From Pseudomonas sp. ACN8 (GTDB taxonomy: Bacteria; Pseudomonadota; Gammaproteobacteria; Pseudomonadales; Pseudomonadaceae): 64,000 nt of DNA. The position numbers and the translations under genes are program-made. Shown here one piece after another: positions 27,720-36,559 of this stretch (positions are counted from its first letter, which is position 1; every line of letters starts with the position of its first letter). The stretch spans positions 1-64,000 of the forward strand of contig NZ_MRCS01000010.1 in the NCBI RefSeq assembly GCF_002303925.1, in the 5' to 3' direction. The notes beneath the pieces are model-generated. The model saw nothing but the letters and a program-made list of their open reading frames with translations. It searched no databases and had not been told where the DNA came from.

Positions 27720-28361
27720 TTAGTTGGCGGCAGCCTTGTTAGCCGCCCGCTCTTTGTCGATCAGTTTGTCGGCCAGTTGCAGAGCCTGTTCGGCACCGCC
27801 GGCAGAACCCACGTCAAAGCGGTACTTACCGTTGACGATCATGGTTGGAACGCCGGAGATTTCATACTTTTTGGCCAGTTCACGAGCCTTGACGATCTGA
27901 CCCTTGATAGCGAAAGAGTCGAAAGTCGCGAGGAACTTGTCCTTGTCCACGCCTTGGGTAGCGAGGAAGTCGGCCATGTCGTCTTTGTCGGTCAGTTTCT
28001 TGTGTTCTTTCTGAATCGCGTTGAACACCGCGGCGTGAACATTGTGCTCGACACCCATGGCTTCAAGGGTCAGGAACATCTGACCGTGAGCATCCCACGC
28101 ACCACCGAACATGGCGGGGATGCGCACGAAGTTCACGTCCGAAGGCAGCTTCTCGACCCAAGGATTGATCACCGGCTCGAAAGCGTAGCAATGCGGGCAG
28201 CCATACCAGAACAGCTCTACCACTTCGATCTTGCCAGGCACGGCGACCGGAACCGGATTGCTCAGTTCGACATAAGGTGCGGCGGGGGCGTCAGCAGCCT
28301 GGGCAGTCATGCCGAACAGGCTGGCAGCGGCAAAAACGGCGCTGATGATCAGATTACGCAT
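27720..28361 (-). CDS. dsbA: Thiol:disulphide interchange protein DsbA
   Basis: DsbA (213 residues) puts disulphides into newly exported proteins in the periplasm. The signal peptide ends at AQA (about 22), and the active site is CPHC (C55-C58) in FWYGCPHCYAFEP. The cis-proline loop ISGVPTMIVNGKY is near residue 175. CCAGGAG precedes the ATG. A sigma-22-like promoter lies 41-69 bases upstream. The order cc4-dsbA-EEP-dgcH is that of P. aeruginosa PA5490-PA5487. Confidence 0.97.
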   Translation of the reverse strand: MRNLIISAVFAAASLFGMTAQAADAPAAPYVELSNPVPVAVPGKIEVVELFWYGCPHCYAFEPVINPWVEKLPSDVNFVRIPAMFGGAWDAHGQMFLTLEAMGVEHNVHAAVFNAIQKEHKKLTDKDDMADFLATQGVDKDKFLATFDSFAIKGQIVKARELAKKYEISGVPTMIVNGKYRFDVGSAGGAEQALQLADKLIDKERAANKAAAN

Positions 28362-28401
28362 GCTTTACTCCTGGACAATTTTTTCGCCTCGCGCGGTTGT
28401 T

Positions 28402-28430
28402 TTCAGACAGATCCTGGCGGGCTTGAGTTC
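28402..28430 (-). promoter_or_regulatory. Candidate AlgU (sigma-22) promoter of dsbA
   Basis: Read on the minus strand, GAACTC (28430-28425), a 17-base spacer and TCTGAA (28407-28402) match GAACTT-N16/17-TCTGA at all but one position of the -35. Transcription would start about 35 bases before the dsbA ATG. Confidence 0.6.
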
Positions 28431-28452
28431 TGTAGTGTAACGGCAGCGGCCA

Positions 28453-28484
28453 CAAAAAAGGGCGGCCAAGGCCACCCTTTTTAT
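28453..28484 (-). terminator. Terminator of the cytochrome c4 operon
   Basis: AAAAAAGGGCGGCC and GGCCACCCTTTTTA form a stem with one mismatch around a two-base loop, with A and T runs on both sides. It lies after the cytochrome c4 stop on the minus strand. Confidence 0.75.
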
Positions 28485-28559
28485 ACTCGTTGCAACGGAT
28501 TAATCGAGCGTTAACGTTGCAGGCGATCAGCACGCCGTTCAACGCCCGATCCACCGGCC

Positions 28560-29189
28560 TTAGTGCAGGCCCTGAATGTAGCTGGACACCGCGGCGATGT
28601 CTTCGTCGCTCAGCTTCTTGGCAATGCTCTGCATGGGTTTGGTATCGCCGTCGTTGGTACGGCCGCCGTCTTCCTTGCGGAAATCGACCAGTTGCTTGCC
28701 GACGTATTGAGCGTGCTGGCCACCCAGGTGCGGGAAACCGGCAGCCGCGTTACCTGCGCCATTTGGCGAGTGGCAACCGGTGCAGGCTGGCAGGCCCTTG
28801 GCCAGGTCACCACCACGGAACAGGGCTTCACCGCGAGCGACGATCTTCGGATCGGCGGCTCCGACGCTGCCTTTCTGGCTGGCGAAGTAGGCGGCGATGT
28901 CCGCCAGGTCCTGATCGCTCAGGTTGGTCAGCAGGCCGGTCATCTCCAGAACGGTGCGCTTGCCCGACTTGATGTCGTGCAATTGCTTGGTCAGGTAGCG
29001 TTCACCCTGACCCGCCAGTTTTGGAAAGTTTGGCGCCATGCTGTTGCCATCCGGGCCGTGGCAGGCGCCACAGACGGCGGCTTTGGCCTGGCCGGCTTTT
29101 GCATCACCCGGTTGTACTGCCTCACCTGCAGCATGGGCCATGCCGGAGATGCCCACGGTCAACAGCAGACTCACGATCAATTTCTTCAT
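28560..29189 (-). CDS. cc4: Cytochrome c4, diheme
   Basis: This 209-residue periplasmic electron carrier has a signal peptide ending AHA and two heme c sites, CGACH near residue 40 and CTGCH near 137, each in a cytochrome c fold of about 85 residues with axial methionine candidates. Cytochrome c4 feeds electrons from the bc1 complex to terminal oxidases; the caa3 oxidase cluster is elsewhere in this window. It is downstream of a monoheme cytochrome in the same direction (45-base gap), as PA5490-PA5491. Confidence 0.95.
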   Translation of the reverse strand: MKKLIVSLLLTVGISGMAHAAGEAVQPGDAKAGQAKAAVCGACHGPDGNSMAPNFPKLAGQGERYLTKQLHDIKSGKRTVLEMTGLLTNLSDQDLADIAAYFASQKGSVGAADPKIVARGEALFRGGDLAKGLPACTGCHSPNGAGNAAAGFPHLGGQHAQYVGKQLVDFRKEDGGRTNDGDTKPMQSIAKKLSDEDIAAVSSYIQGLH

Positions 29190-29234
29190 CAGCTAATCCA
29201 ACTACGGCTAAGGGTTAAGAGTTATGGACCGGGC

Positions 29235-29525
29235 TTACTCGCTCATCCAAAGGATGATGGCTTGGTAATCCTCGGCACTGCAGTCCATGCACAAACCACG
29301 CGGCGGCATCGCCTTGAAACCCTGGGTCACGTGTTGCACCAGCGTCTCCATACCTTTCGCCAACCTCGGCGTCCAAGCTTCCTGATCGCCTTTTTTCGGC
29401 GCCATGGGGAGTTGGCCGGAATGACAGGCACCACAAACACGGTTGTACACAGCTTGCGGATCCTGTGTAGCCTGAGCGCTGTAAAGCGGCATCAAGACAC
29501 CGGCAGCTAGCAGCCATTTCGTCAT
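29235..29525 (-). CDS. Monoheme cytochrome c5-like protein
   Basis: This 96-residue protein has a signal peptide ending AQA and one heme site CGACH (about residue 31-35). Two further cysteines in RGLCMDCSAEDY near the C terminus are a mark of the cytochrome c5/c-555 group, where they form a disulphide; the axial methionine is probably in KAMPPRG. It is the first gene of the pair with cytochrome c4 and is divergent from engB. Confidence 0.9.
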   Translation of the reverse strand: MTKWLLAAGVLMPLYSAQATQDPQAVYNRVCGACHSGQLPMAPKKGDQEAWTPRLAKGMETLVQHVTQGFKAMPPRGLCMDCSAEDYQAIILWMSE

Positions 29526-29716
29526 AAAACGACCTTTTCAGGGTTGAGAGCGAGCTGCGTTCTAGTGCGCAATCAAGGTCTGTCGCTCTCGTGAACTTCA
29601 TCCTACGCTGGGACAAAGCGCACACAAAATCTGCGGCATTATATACTGGCGTCACTGAAACGGAAGCGACACTGCTTGCCGCCCCCATTCCTGGCGCCGC
29701 CCACATCGGAAATCCC

Positions 29717-30361
29717 ATGCAACTCAAGAATCCCATCCTCGGTCTGTGCCAACAGTCCACCTTCATGCTCAGCGCCGCCAAAGTCGACCAATGTCCGGAT
29801 GACGAGGGCTTCGAAGTCGCCTTCGCCGGGCGTTCCAACGCCGGCAAGTCGAGTGCCTTGAACACCCTGACCCACGCCAGCCTGGCGCGCACCTCGAAAA
29901 CCCCGGGGCGCACACAGCTGTTGAACTTCTTCAAGCTAGACGATGAACGCCGTCTGGTCGACCTGCCGGGCTACGGTTATGCAAAAGTACCGATCCCGCT
30001 CAAGCAACACTGGCAGCGTCACCTGGAGGCATATCTGGGTGGTCGCGAGAGTTTGAAAGGTCTGATCCTGATGATGGACATCCGCCATCCGATGACCGAC
30101 TTCGACCTGCTGATGCTCGACTGGGCCGTGGCTGCCGGCATGCCGATGCACATTCTGCTGACCAAAGCGGACAAGCTGACCTATGGCGCGGCCAAGAACA
30201 CACTGCTCAAGGTTCAGGCGGAAATCCGCAAGGGCTGGGGCGATCTGGTGACAATCCAGCTGTTTTCGGCCCCGAAACGCATGGGCCTGGAAGATGCCTA
30301 CACCGTACTGGCTGGCTGGATGGAGCTGGCGGACAAGGGTGCCGAGGCAGAAGCTCAGTAA
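29717..30361 (+). CDS. engB: Ribosome biogenesis GTPase EngB (YihA/YsxC)
   Basis: EngB (214 residues) is an essential GTPase for 50S subunit assembly. G1 is GRSNAGKSS (38-46), G2 is in KTPGRTQ, G3 is DLPGYG, G4 is TKAD and G5 is in LFSAPKR. The frame is open from 29591, but [13 protein letters not shown] at 29717 is the family start. The ribosome site (GGAA) is weak. A strong terminator follows at 30368-30398. The engB-ErsA-polA order matches P. aeruginosa PA5492-PA5493. Confidence 0.95.
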   Translation: MQLKNPILGLCQQSTFMLSAAKVDQCPDDEGFEVAFAGRSNAGKSSALNTLTHASLARTSKTPGRTQLLNFFKLDDERRLVDLPGYGYAKVPIPLKQHWQRHLEAYLGGRESLKGLILMMDIRHPMTDFDLLMLDWAVAAGMPMHILLTKADKLTYGAAKNTLLKVQAEIRKGWGDLVTIQLFSAPKRMGLEDAYTVLAGWMELADKGAEAEAQ

Positions 30362-30367
30362 GTGCCG

Positions 30368-30400
30368 AAAACTGCCTGCGGCGCACGCAGGCAGTTTTCT
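30368..30400 (+). terminator. Terminator of engB
   Basis: A perfect 13-bp stem (30368-30380 with 30386-30398) with a 5-base loop and T-run follows the engB stop by six bases. It is back to back with the ErsA terminator. Confidence 0.92.
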
Positions 30401-30406
30401 CGGGGC

Positions 30407-30537
30407 AAAAAAAACCCCGGGCTTCATATGGGGAGGGAGAAGTTCCGGGGTTCAAGCTCTAGACCGCTAGGGCGGGGTCCAGATATCTGCCAACACTTAA
30501 CACAACATAGGAGCATCGAAGGGCTTCACCAGCCATT
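30407..30537 (-). ncRNA. ersA: Small regulatory RNA ErsA (Spot 42-like locus)
   Basis: ErsA is an Hfq-dependent sRNA encoded between engB and polA in Pseudomonas; in P. aeruginosa it represses algC, oprD and others through a pyrimidine-rich loop. Here the minus strand has all parts: a sigma-22-type promoter, about 131 nt of transcript, an unpaired CTCCCTCCCC segment (about 30430-30440) and a final hairpin of CCCCGG arms (30413-30420 with 30445-30452) followed by eight T residues. The start is inferred from the promoter. The length agrees with the 132 nt I recall for P. aeruginosa. Confidence 0.8.
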
Positions 30538-30543
30538 CAGTAA

Positions 30544-30572
30544 CTCTGAGTGGTGGTATGCAAGATTAGTTC
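30544..30572 (-). promoter_or_regulatory. Sigma-22 (AlgU) promoter of ErsA
   Basis: On the minus strand GAACTA (30572-30567), 17 bases and TCAGAG (30549-30544) fit the AlgU consensus. ErsA is known to depend on this sigma factor in P. aeruginosa. Confidence 0.7.
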
Positions 30573-30671
30573 AGATTTTTTTCAAATAGCTTTGAAATAA
30601 CTCTGACTGCCTTTCGGACTAAGCTGTTTTCGCCCCGCGGCACTATGCCGCAACAGAACACGACAATTTTC

Positions 30672-30754
30672 TGTAGGAGCGAGCTTGCTCGCGATGGAAT
30701 TTCAGTCGAAATCGATGTGCCTGACACTCCATCGCGAACAAGCTCGCTCCTACA
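30672..30754. repeat. REPIN between ErsA and polA
   Basis: Inverted copies of TGTAGGAGCGAGCTTGCTCG, extended through CGATGGA/TCCATCG, flank a short spacer. The right arm has GAACAAGC in place of GAGCAAGC. It ends 8 bases from the polA stop and may protect its 3' end. Confidence 0.9.
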
Positions 30755-30761
30755 AGAAGGC

Positions 30762-33575
30762 TCAGTGAGCCTCATCCCAGTTGTTTCCGACACCCACTTC
30801 GACCAGTAACGGCACATCCAGTTTCGCTGCCTCACTCATGTGCACGCGAATTTCATCGCGAACCTGGTCGACCAGGTCTTCACGCACCTCGAGCACCAGC
30901 TCATCGTGCACCTGCAAGATGACTTTGGCGTCGAGGCCCGACGCGGTCAGCCAGTTATCCACCGCGACCATGGCTTTCTTGATGATATCCGCCGCGGTGC
31001 CTTGCATCGGTGCGTTGATCGCCGTGCGTTCGGCGGCGGCGCGCTCTTGCGGCTTGTTGGAGTTGATGTCTGGCAGGTACAGGCGACGGCCGAAGAACGT
31101 CTCGACATAACCTTGCTCGGCGGCCTGGGCACGCGTGCGGTCCATGTACTGGCGAACGCCGGGGTACCGAGCGAAGTAGGTATCGATGTAGGCCTTGGCG
31201 GTCCTGGTGTCGACGCCGATGTCCTTGCCGAGCTTTTGCGCGCCCATGCCGTAGATCAGGCCGAAGTTGATCGCCTTGGCGCTGCGGCGCTGGTCGGAGG
31301 TCACGTCGGCCAGTTCGACCTTGAACACTTCGGCGGCGGTCGCGGTGTGTACGTCCAGATTGTGGCGGAAGGCGTTCATCAGCCCTTCGTCCCGGGACAG
31401 GTGAGCCATGATCCGCAGTTCGATCTGCGAATAGTCCGCCGCCAGCAGCTTGTAACCGGCCGGGGCCACGAAGGCCTGGCGGATGCGACGCCCTTCGGCG
31501 GTGCGCACCGGGATGTTCTGCAGGTTCGGATCACTGGAGGACAGCCGCCCGGTGGATGCCACAGCCTGGTGGTACGAGGTATGGATCCGCCCGGTACGCG
31601 GATTGATCTGCTCCGGCAGACGGTCGGTGTAGGTGCTTTTCAGCTTGCTCATGGAGCGGTATTCCATGAGCACTTTCGGCAATCGGTAGTCGTCTTCTGC
31701 CAGCTTGGCCAGCACCTCTTCGGCGGTGGAGGGCTGGCCCTTGGCGGTTTTCTTCAACACCGGAAGGCCAAGCTTCTCGTAAAGGATCACGCCAAGTTGC
31801 TTGGGCGAACCGAGGTTGAATTCCTCGCCGGCAATCTCGAAGGCTTCACGCTCCAGCGCCACCATCTTGTCGCCCAGTTCGATGCTTTGCACGCCCAGCA
31901 AGGCAGCGTCGACGAATGCGCCCTGGCGCTCGATACGCGCCAATACCGGCACCAACGGGATTTCGATGTCGGTCAGCACACTGGCCAGGCTCGGAATGGC
32001 CGAGAGCTTTTCGAACAGGGTCTGGTGCAGACGCAAGGTGATATCCGCATCTTCGGCGGCGTAAGGCCCGGCCTGCTCCAGAGCGATCTGATCAAACGTC
32101 AGCTGCTTCACGCCTTTGCCGGCGATGTCCTGGAAACTTACCGTGGTGTGGTCCAGGTACTTCTGCGCCAGGCTGTCCATGTCATGGCGCGTGGCCGTGG
32201 AGTTGAGCACGTAGGACTCAAGCATGGTGTCGAAGGCGATGCCCCGCACGGTAATGCCGTTTGCCTGATCGCCGCCGATGGCGCAGTTGGCCAGGATGTT
32301 CATGTCGAACTTGGCGTGCTGGCCGACCTTGAGCTTGTTCGGATCTTCCAGAATCGGCTTGAGCGCGCGCAGGACCGTGTCGCGGTCCAGTTGCTGCGGT
32401 ACGCCGATGTAGGAGTGGGTCAAGGGGATGTAGGCCGCTTCGTTGGCCTGCACCGCGAACGACAGGCCCACCAGTTGCGCCTGCTGCGCATCGATGCCAG
32501 TGGTTTCGGTGTCGAAAGCAAACAGCTGGGCGTTGTTCAGTTTTTCCAGCCAGGCATCGAAACGCGCCTGATCCAGGATGGTTTCATATCGGACTTCAGT
32601 GACCACCACGACGGCGGCCTCGACCTCGACCTCGGTGGCGCTAAACAGATCAACGACCGGCCCCGGCTCGGCGGCAGCGCTCAGCTCCAGGCGTTTGGCG
32701 TCGCGATCCAGGTCGTTCAGCCAGCTCTTGAACTCCAGCAGGGTGTACAACTCGTAGAGTTTCGCCGGATCTTCCGCGCCCATTTGCAGGTCATCGAGAC
32801 CGATGTCCAGTGGCACGTCGACCTTGATGGTCGCCAGCCGATAAGAGAGGAAAGCCATTTCCCTGTGTTCTTCGAGTTTGGCCGGCAGGGTCTTGGCGCC
32901 GCGAATCGGCAGAGTCGGCACGATGTCGAGCTGCGCATAGAGCTCGGTCAGGCCGCCGTTCACACCGACCAGCAGACCGGAAGCGGTCTTCGGACCGATA
33001 CCTGGAACACCCGGAATGTTGTCGGAAGAATCGCCCATGAGCGCCAGATAATCGATGATCTGCTCGGGAGCGACGCCGAATTTCTCCTTCACGCCCTCCA
33101 CGTCCATGCTGCTACCGGTCATGGTGTTGACCAAGGTAATGTGACCGTCGACCAGTTGCGCCATGTCCTTGTCACCGGTGGAGATGATCACCGGGCGATC
33201 CGCCGCCGCGCTGCTGCGGGCCAGAGTGCCGATTACGTCATCGGCCTCGACGCCTTCGACGCACAGCAGCGGGAAGCCCAGGGCGATCACACTCTGGTGC
33301 AGCGGCTCGATCTGCACGCGCATGTCGTCGGGCATGCTCGGGCGGTTGGCCTTGTATTCGGCGAACATCTCATCGCGAAAAGTCCCACCCTTGGCGTCGA
33401 ACACCACGGCGAACGGACTATCCGGATATTGCTTGCGCAGGCTCTTGAGCATGTTCAGCACGCCCTTGACCGCGCCGGTCGGCAGGCCTTTGGACGTGGT
33501 CAGCGGTGGCAGCGCGTGAAAGGCGCGGTACAGGTAAGAAGAACCGTCCACCAGGACGAGGGGGGCTTGGCTCAT
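30762..33575 (-). CDS. polA: DNA polymerase I
   Basis: PolA (937 residues) fills gaps in repair and replaces Okazaki primers. Three domains are complete. The 5' nuclease (1-290) has FDAKGGTFRDE and the SSDNIPGVPGIGPKTA helix-hairpin-helix. The 3'-5' exonuclease (about 340-530) has DTETTGID. The polymerase (about 560-937) has motif A LLAADYSQIELRIMAHLS, motif B RRSAKAINFGLIYGM and motif C LQVHDELVLEV. The exonuclease key residues are kept, so proofreading is expected. ATG 33575 gives the family start SQAPLVLVDGSSYLYRAFHAL; a TTG lies 12 bases earlier. Confidence 0.97.
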   Translation of the reverse strand: MSQAPLVLVDGSSYLYRAFHALPPLTTSKGLPTGAVKGVLNMLKSLRKQYPDSPFAVVFDAKGGTFRDEMFAEYKANRPSMPDDMRVQIEPLHQSVIALGFPLLCVEGVEADDVIGTLARSSAAADRPVIISTGDKDMAQLVDGHITLVNTMTGSSMDVEGVKEKFGVAPEQIIDYLALMGDSSDNIPGVPGIGPKTASGLLVGVNGGLTELYAQLDIVPTLPIRGAKTLPAKLEEHREMAFLSYRLATIKVDVPLDIGLDDLQMGAEDPAKLYELYTLLEFKSWLNDLDRDAKRLELSAAAEPGPVVDLFSATEVEVEAAVVVVTEVRYETILDQARFDAWLEKLNNAQLFAFDTETTGIDAQQAQLVGLSFAVQANEAAYIPLTHSYIGVPQQLDRDTVLRALKPILEDPNKLKVGQHAKFDMNILANCAIGGDQANGITVRGIAFDTMLESYVLNSTATRHDMDSLAQKYLDHTTVSFQDIAGKGVKQLTFDQIALEQAGPYAAEDADITLRLHQTLFEKLSAIPSLASVLTDIEIPLVPVLARIERQGAFVDAALLGVQSIELGDKMVALEREAFEIAGEEFNLGSPKQLGVILYEKLGLPVLKKTAKGQPSTAEEVLAKLAEDDYRLPKVLMEYRSMSKLKSTYTDRLPEQINPRTGRIHTSYHQAVASTGRLSSSDPNLQNIPVRTAEGRRIRQAFVAPAGYKLLAADYSQIELRIMAHLSRDEGLMNAFRHNLDVHTATAAEVFKVELADVTSDQRRSAKAINFGLIYGMGAQKLGKDIGVDTRTAKAYIDTYFARYPGVRQYMDRTRAQAAEQGYVETFFGRRLYLPDINSNKPQERAAAERTAINAPMQGTAADIIKKAMVAVDNWLTASGLDAKVILQVHDELVLEVREDLVDQVRDEIRVHMSEAAKLDVPLLVEVGVGNNWDEAH

Positions 33576-33649
33576 GAGCAGGATCAACCTTTTCGGCGGG
33601 TCCGGCGCTAGAATAGCGGGACCGTTGACGACAAAGGGACAAGGTTATC

Positions 33650-33937
33650 ATGCGCACACTAAATCGCCTGTTGCTGGCTGGCTTGTTTGCAATCACACCT
33701 TTGGCCGTCATGGCGGCGGATGACGCCCCATCGGCAGATCCGGATGTAACCATTCGCACGGAAGGCGATAAAACCATTCAGGAATACCGCCAAAACGGCT
33801 TTTTGTACGCCATCAAGGTCACCCCGAAGGTTGGCAAGCCGTATTTCCTGGTGCGAGCGGATGGTTCGGAGGGTAACTTCGTCCGCTCCGACTACCCGGA
33901 TATGCTGATTCCGGCGTGGGAAATATTTAAGTGGTAA
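33650..33937 (+). CDS. DUF2782 domain-containing exported protein
   Basis: This 95-residue protein has a signal peptide ending VMA and the DUF2782 domain: PDVTIRTEGDKTIQEYRQNGFLYAIKVTPKVGKPYFLVRADG. It is found beside polA and thrB across pseudomonads (PA5494). No function is known; its place suggests co-transcription with thrB 60 bases downstream. It is divergent from polA. Confidence 0.9.
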   Translation: MRTLNRLLLAGLFAITPLAVMAADDAPSADPDVTIRTEGDKTIQEYRQNGFLYAIKVTPKVGKPYFLVRADGSEGNFVRSDYPDMLIPAWEIFKW

Positions 33938-33997
33938 GTCGTCCTTAACTTTAATCGGCGCCGGCTCACGAGCGGCGCCCGTACTGGCAGTTTAAAC

Positions 33998-34948
33998 ATG
34001 TCTGTGTTCACCCCCCTGGCTCGGCCCGAGCTGGAAGCTTTTCTCGCCCCTTATGGCCTCGGCCGCCTGCTTGATTTCCAGGGGATTGCCGCCGGTAGCG
34101 AAAACACCAATTTCTTCATCAGCCTGGAGCAGGGCGAGTTCGTCCTGACCCTGGTCGAGCGCGGTCCGGTCCAGGAAATGCCGTTCTTCATCGAGTTGCT
34201 CGACGTGCTGCACAGCGCCGACCTGCCGGTGCCTTACGCCTTGCGCACCACCGACGGCGTGGCCTTGCGCGAACTGGCGGGCAAACCTGCGCTGCTGCAA
34301 CCGCGCCTGACCGGCAAGCACATCAAGCAAGCCAACGCGCAACATTGTGCACAGATTGGCGAGTTGCTCGGCCATCTGCACCTGGCGACCCAGGCCAATA
34401 TGATCAAACGCAAAACCGATCGCGGCCTGGACTGGATGCTGGAAGAGGGCACGCAGTTTTTGTCGCACCTCGGTGCCGAACAGAAAGACCTGCTGCAGCG
34501 GGCGCTGGAAGAAATCACCCGGCAGAAAGAAAAAATCCTGGCACTGCCGCGGGCGAACATTCACGCCGACCTGTTCCGGGACAACGCGATGTTCGAAGGC
34601 ACGCACCTGACCGGGCTGATCGATTTCTACAACGCCTGTTCCGGGCCGATGCTCTACGACGTGGCGATTGCCTTGAACGACTGGTGCTCGGACGACGATG
34701 GCGTGATCGATGGACCGCGAGCGCGGGCCTTGCTCGGCGCTTACGCAGCCCTGCGACCGTTCACCGCCGCCGAAGCCGAGTTGTGGCCGACCATGCTGCG
34801 GGTGGCTTGCGTACGGTTCTGGTTGTCACGCCTGATCGCGGCGGAGTCATTCGCCGGACAAGACGTGTTGATTCACGATCCGATGGAGTTCCAGTCGCGC
34901 CTGGCGCAACGGCAGACGGTCAATACGCCGTTGCCTTTCGCCCTTTAA
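33998..34948 (+). CDS. thrB: Homoserine kinase (aminoglycoside phosphotransferase-like ThrB)
   Basis: This 316-residue kinase phosphorylates homoserine in threonine synthesis. It is of the APH-fold type used by pseudomonads rather than the GHMP type of E. coli. Marks are GIAAGSENTNFFI at the nucleotide loop, LPRANIHADLFRDNAMF with catalytic Asp, and GLIDFYNACSGP for metal binding. The start at 33998 agrees with the family SVFTPLARPELEAFL. A REP pair follows the stop. Confidence 0.95.
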   Translation: MSVFTPLARPELEAFLAPYGLGRLLDFQGIAAGSENTNFFISLEQGEFVLTLVERGPVQEMPFFIELLDVLHSADLPVPYALRTTDGVALRELAGKPALLQPRLTGKHIKQANAQHCAQIGELLGHLHLATQANMIKRKTDRGLDWMLEEGTQFLSHLGAEQKDLLQRALEEITRQKEKILALPRANIHADLFRDNAMFEGTHLTGLIDFYNACSGPMLYDVAIALNDWCSDDDGVIDGPRARALLGAYAALRPFTAAEAELWPTMLRVACVRFWLSRLIAAESFAGQDVLIHDPMEFQSRLAQRQTVNTPLPFAL

Positions 34949-34980
34949 ACGCTTCGCTCCTGCAGGGTCACCGCAACCCT

Positions 34981-35069
34981 GCGGGAGCGAGCTTGCTCGC
35001 GATAGCGGCGGGTCAGTCAACATTGATGTTGAATGTAATGCAGCAATCGCGAGCAAGCTCGCTCCCACA
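34981..35069. repeat. REPIN between thrB and znuA
   Basis: GCGGGAGCGAGCTTGCTCGCGAT and ATCGCGAGCAAGCTCGCTCCCAC flank a spacer with CAACATTGATGTTG, itself an inverted repeat. It lies between convergent genes. Confidence 0.9.
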
Positions 35070-35081
35070 TGTCTGGTGCGG

Positions 35082-36011
35082 TTACAACGACTCCAGGCAC
35101 CCCGCCAAATCATTCCCCAGCTTCTCCAACAACTGCTCATAACCCTGAGCAGTCGCCGGCGTGTACCCGCCCAGCGCATCCAGTTCAGCCAGTTTCACCG
35201 GCAACCCCGCCACCAGGGTTTCCGCCAGGCGCGGCCGCAGCGGTGGTTCGCTGAACACGCAGGTCTTGCCGACTTCCTGCAAACGAGCGCGCATCGCCGC
35301 GACATGCTGGGCACCGGGTTGCACTTCGGCCGCGACGCTGAACACACCCACGTGCTTGAGGCCGTAGGTGTCTTCGAAGTAGTCGAAAGCTTCGTGGAAA
35401 ACGAAGTAGGGCTTGCCTTGAACATCGGCCAGGCGTTTCTTCAGGCGCGTATCCAATGCATCGAGACGCTCGTCGAAGGCTTTCAGATTGCTCTGATAGC
35501 GCGCGGCATTTTCAGGATCGGCGGCACTCAGGTCAGCGGCCATTTTCGTGGCGATGACCCGGGCGTTGACCGGCGACAGCCACAGGTGTGCATCCAGGCT
35601 GCCCGGACGGTGATCGTGGTCGTGGTCGTCGGCTTCTTCGGCTTCTTCGGTGTGGGAGTGGCTATCTTCGGCAAATCGGCGCAGTTTCATGCCTGGCAAA
35701 TCCTGCACGGCGACGTTGGGCAACGTACGACCATTGAGCACCCGTGGCAGGAAACCTTCCATGTCCGGGCCGATCCAGTACAGCAGGTCCACCGATTGCA
35801 CCTTGCGTACGTCGGAAGGGCGCAACGCATAGTTATGCGGTGAGGCACCCGGTGGCAGCAAAACCTCGGGGATCGCCACGCCGTCCTGCACCGCCGCGGC
35901 GATCAACTGCAGAGGCTTGATGCTGGTAAGGACCTTGACCTCGGCCTGCGCCGGACCGATCAGCAGAAAACTTGCGATAAATGCGACAAAAACAGAAAAA
36001 AGTCGGGACAC
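35082..36011 (-). CDS. znuA: Zinc ABC transporter, periplasmic zinc-binding protein
   Basis: ZnuA (309 residues from the GTG at 36011) captures zinc in the periplasm for ZnuCB. It has a signal peptide ending AQA, the zinc-binding histidines in PGASPHNYALRPSD, SLDAHLWLSP and YFVFHEAFDYFE, and a His/Asp/Glu-rich loop (about 115-137) characteristic of ZnuA, which may gather zinc. A GTG three codons earlier (36020) is also possible; neither has a strong ribosome site. It is divergent from zur with a Zur-like box between. Confidence 0.93.
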   Translation of the reverse strand: MSRLFSVFVAFIASFLLIGPAQAEVKVLTSIKPLQLIAAAVQDGVAIPEVLLPPGASPHNYALRPSDVRKVQSVDLLYWIGPDMEGFLPRVLNGRTLPNVAVQDLPGMKLRRFAEDSHSHTEEAEEADDHDHDHRPGSLDAHLWLSPVNARVIATKMAADLSAADPENAARYQSNLKAFDERLDALDTRLKKRLADVQGKPYFVFHEAFDYFEDTYGLKHVGVFSVAAEVQPGAQHVAAMRARLQEVGKTCVFSEPPLRPRLAETLVAGLPVKLAELDALGGYTPATAQGYEQLLEKLGNDLAGCLESL

Positions 36012-36038
36012 GATGACCACTCGAAGAGGCGAGAACGG

Positions 36039-36051
36039 GTAACATAATAAC
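36039..36051. promoter_or_regulatory. Candidate Zur box
   Basis: GTAACATAATAAC resembles the palindromic Zur operator GTTAT-N3-ATAAC with an intact right half. It lies between the divergent znuA and zur genes, where zinc-bound Zur is expected to repress both. Confidence 0.55.
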
Positions 36052-36077
36052 GTCTCTCACAAACCTCGTCGCCGCTC

Positions 36078-36559
36078 ATGCTAAAAACACCGATCGCCAG
36101 CCGTCCCCACGACCACTCACATTGCGTTCACAGCGCTTTGTCCGAGGCCGATGCCCTGTGCGCACGTCAAGGCCTGCGCCTGACCGCGTTGCGCCGGCGA
36201 GTGCTGGAACTGGTGTGGCAAAGCCACAAGCCGCTGGGGGCCTATGACATTCTCGCGGTTCTCAGCGAGCAGGACGGTCGCCGTGCCGCGCCGCCGACGG
36301 TGTACCGTGCGCTGGATTTCCTGCTGGAGAACGGCCTGGTCCATCGCATTTCCTCGCTCAACGCCTTCATCGGCTGCAATCACCCGGAACATGCCCACCA
36401 GGGTCAATTCCTGATCTGCCGTGTATGCCACGCCGCGATCGAACTTGAGCAAAAATCCATCAGCGACGCGATCATCGCCTGCGCCAGGGATGTCGGGTTC
36501 GTCGTCGAAGGCCAGACCGTTGAAGTGGTTGGTCTCTGCTCGGGTTGCCAGGGGGCTAG

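Noticed and set aside
30840..33611. Plus-strand open frame of 923 codons opposite polA
   Set aside because: It is a shadow of polA; no ribosome site and no recognisable protein pattern.
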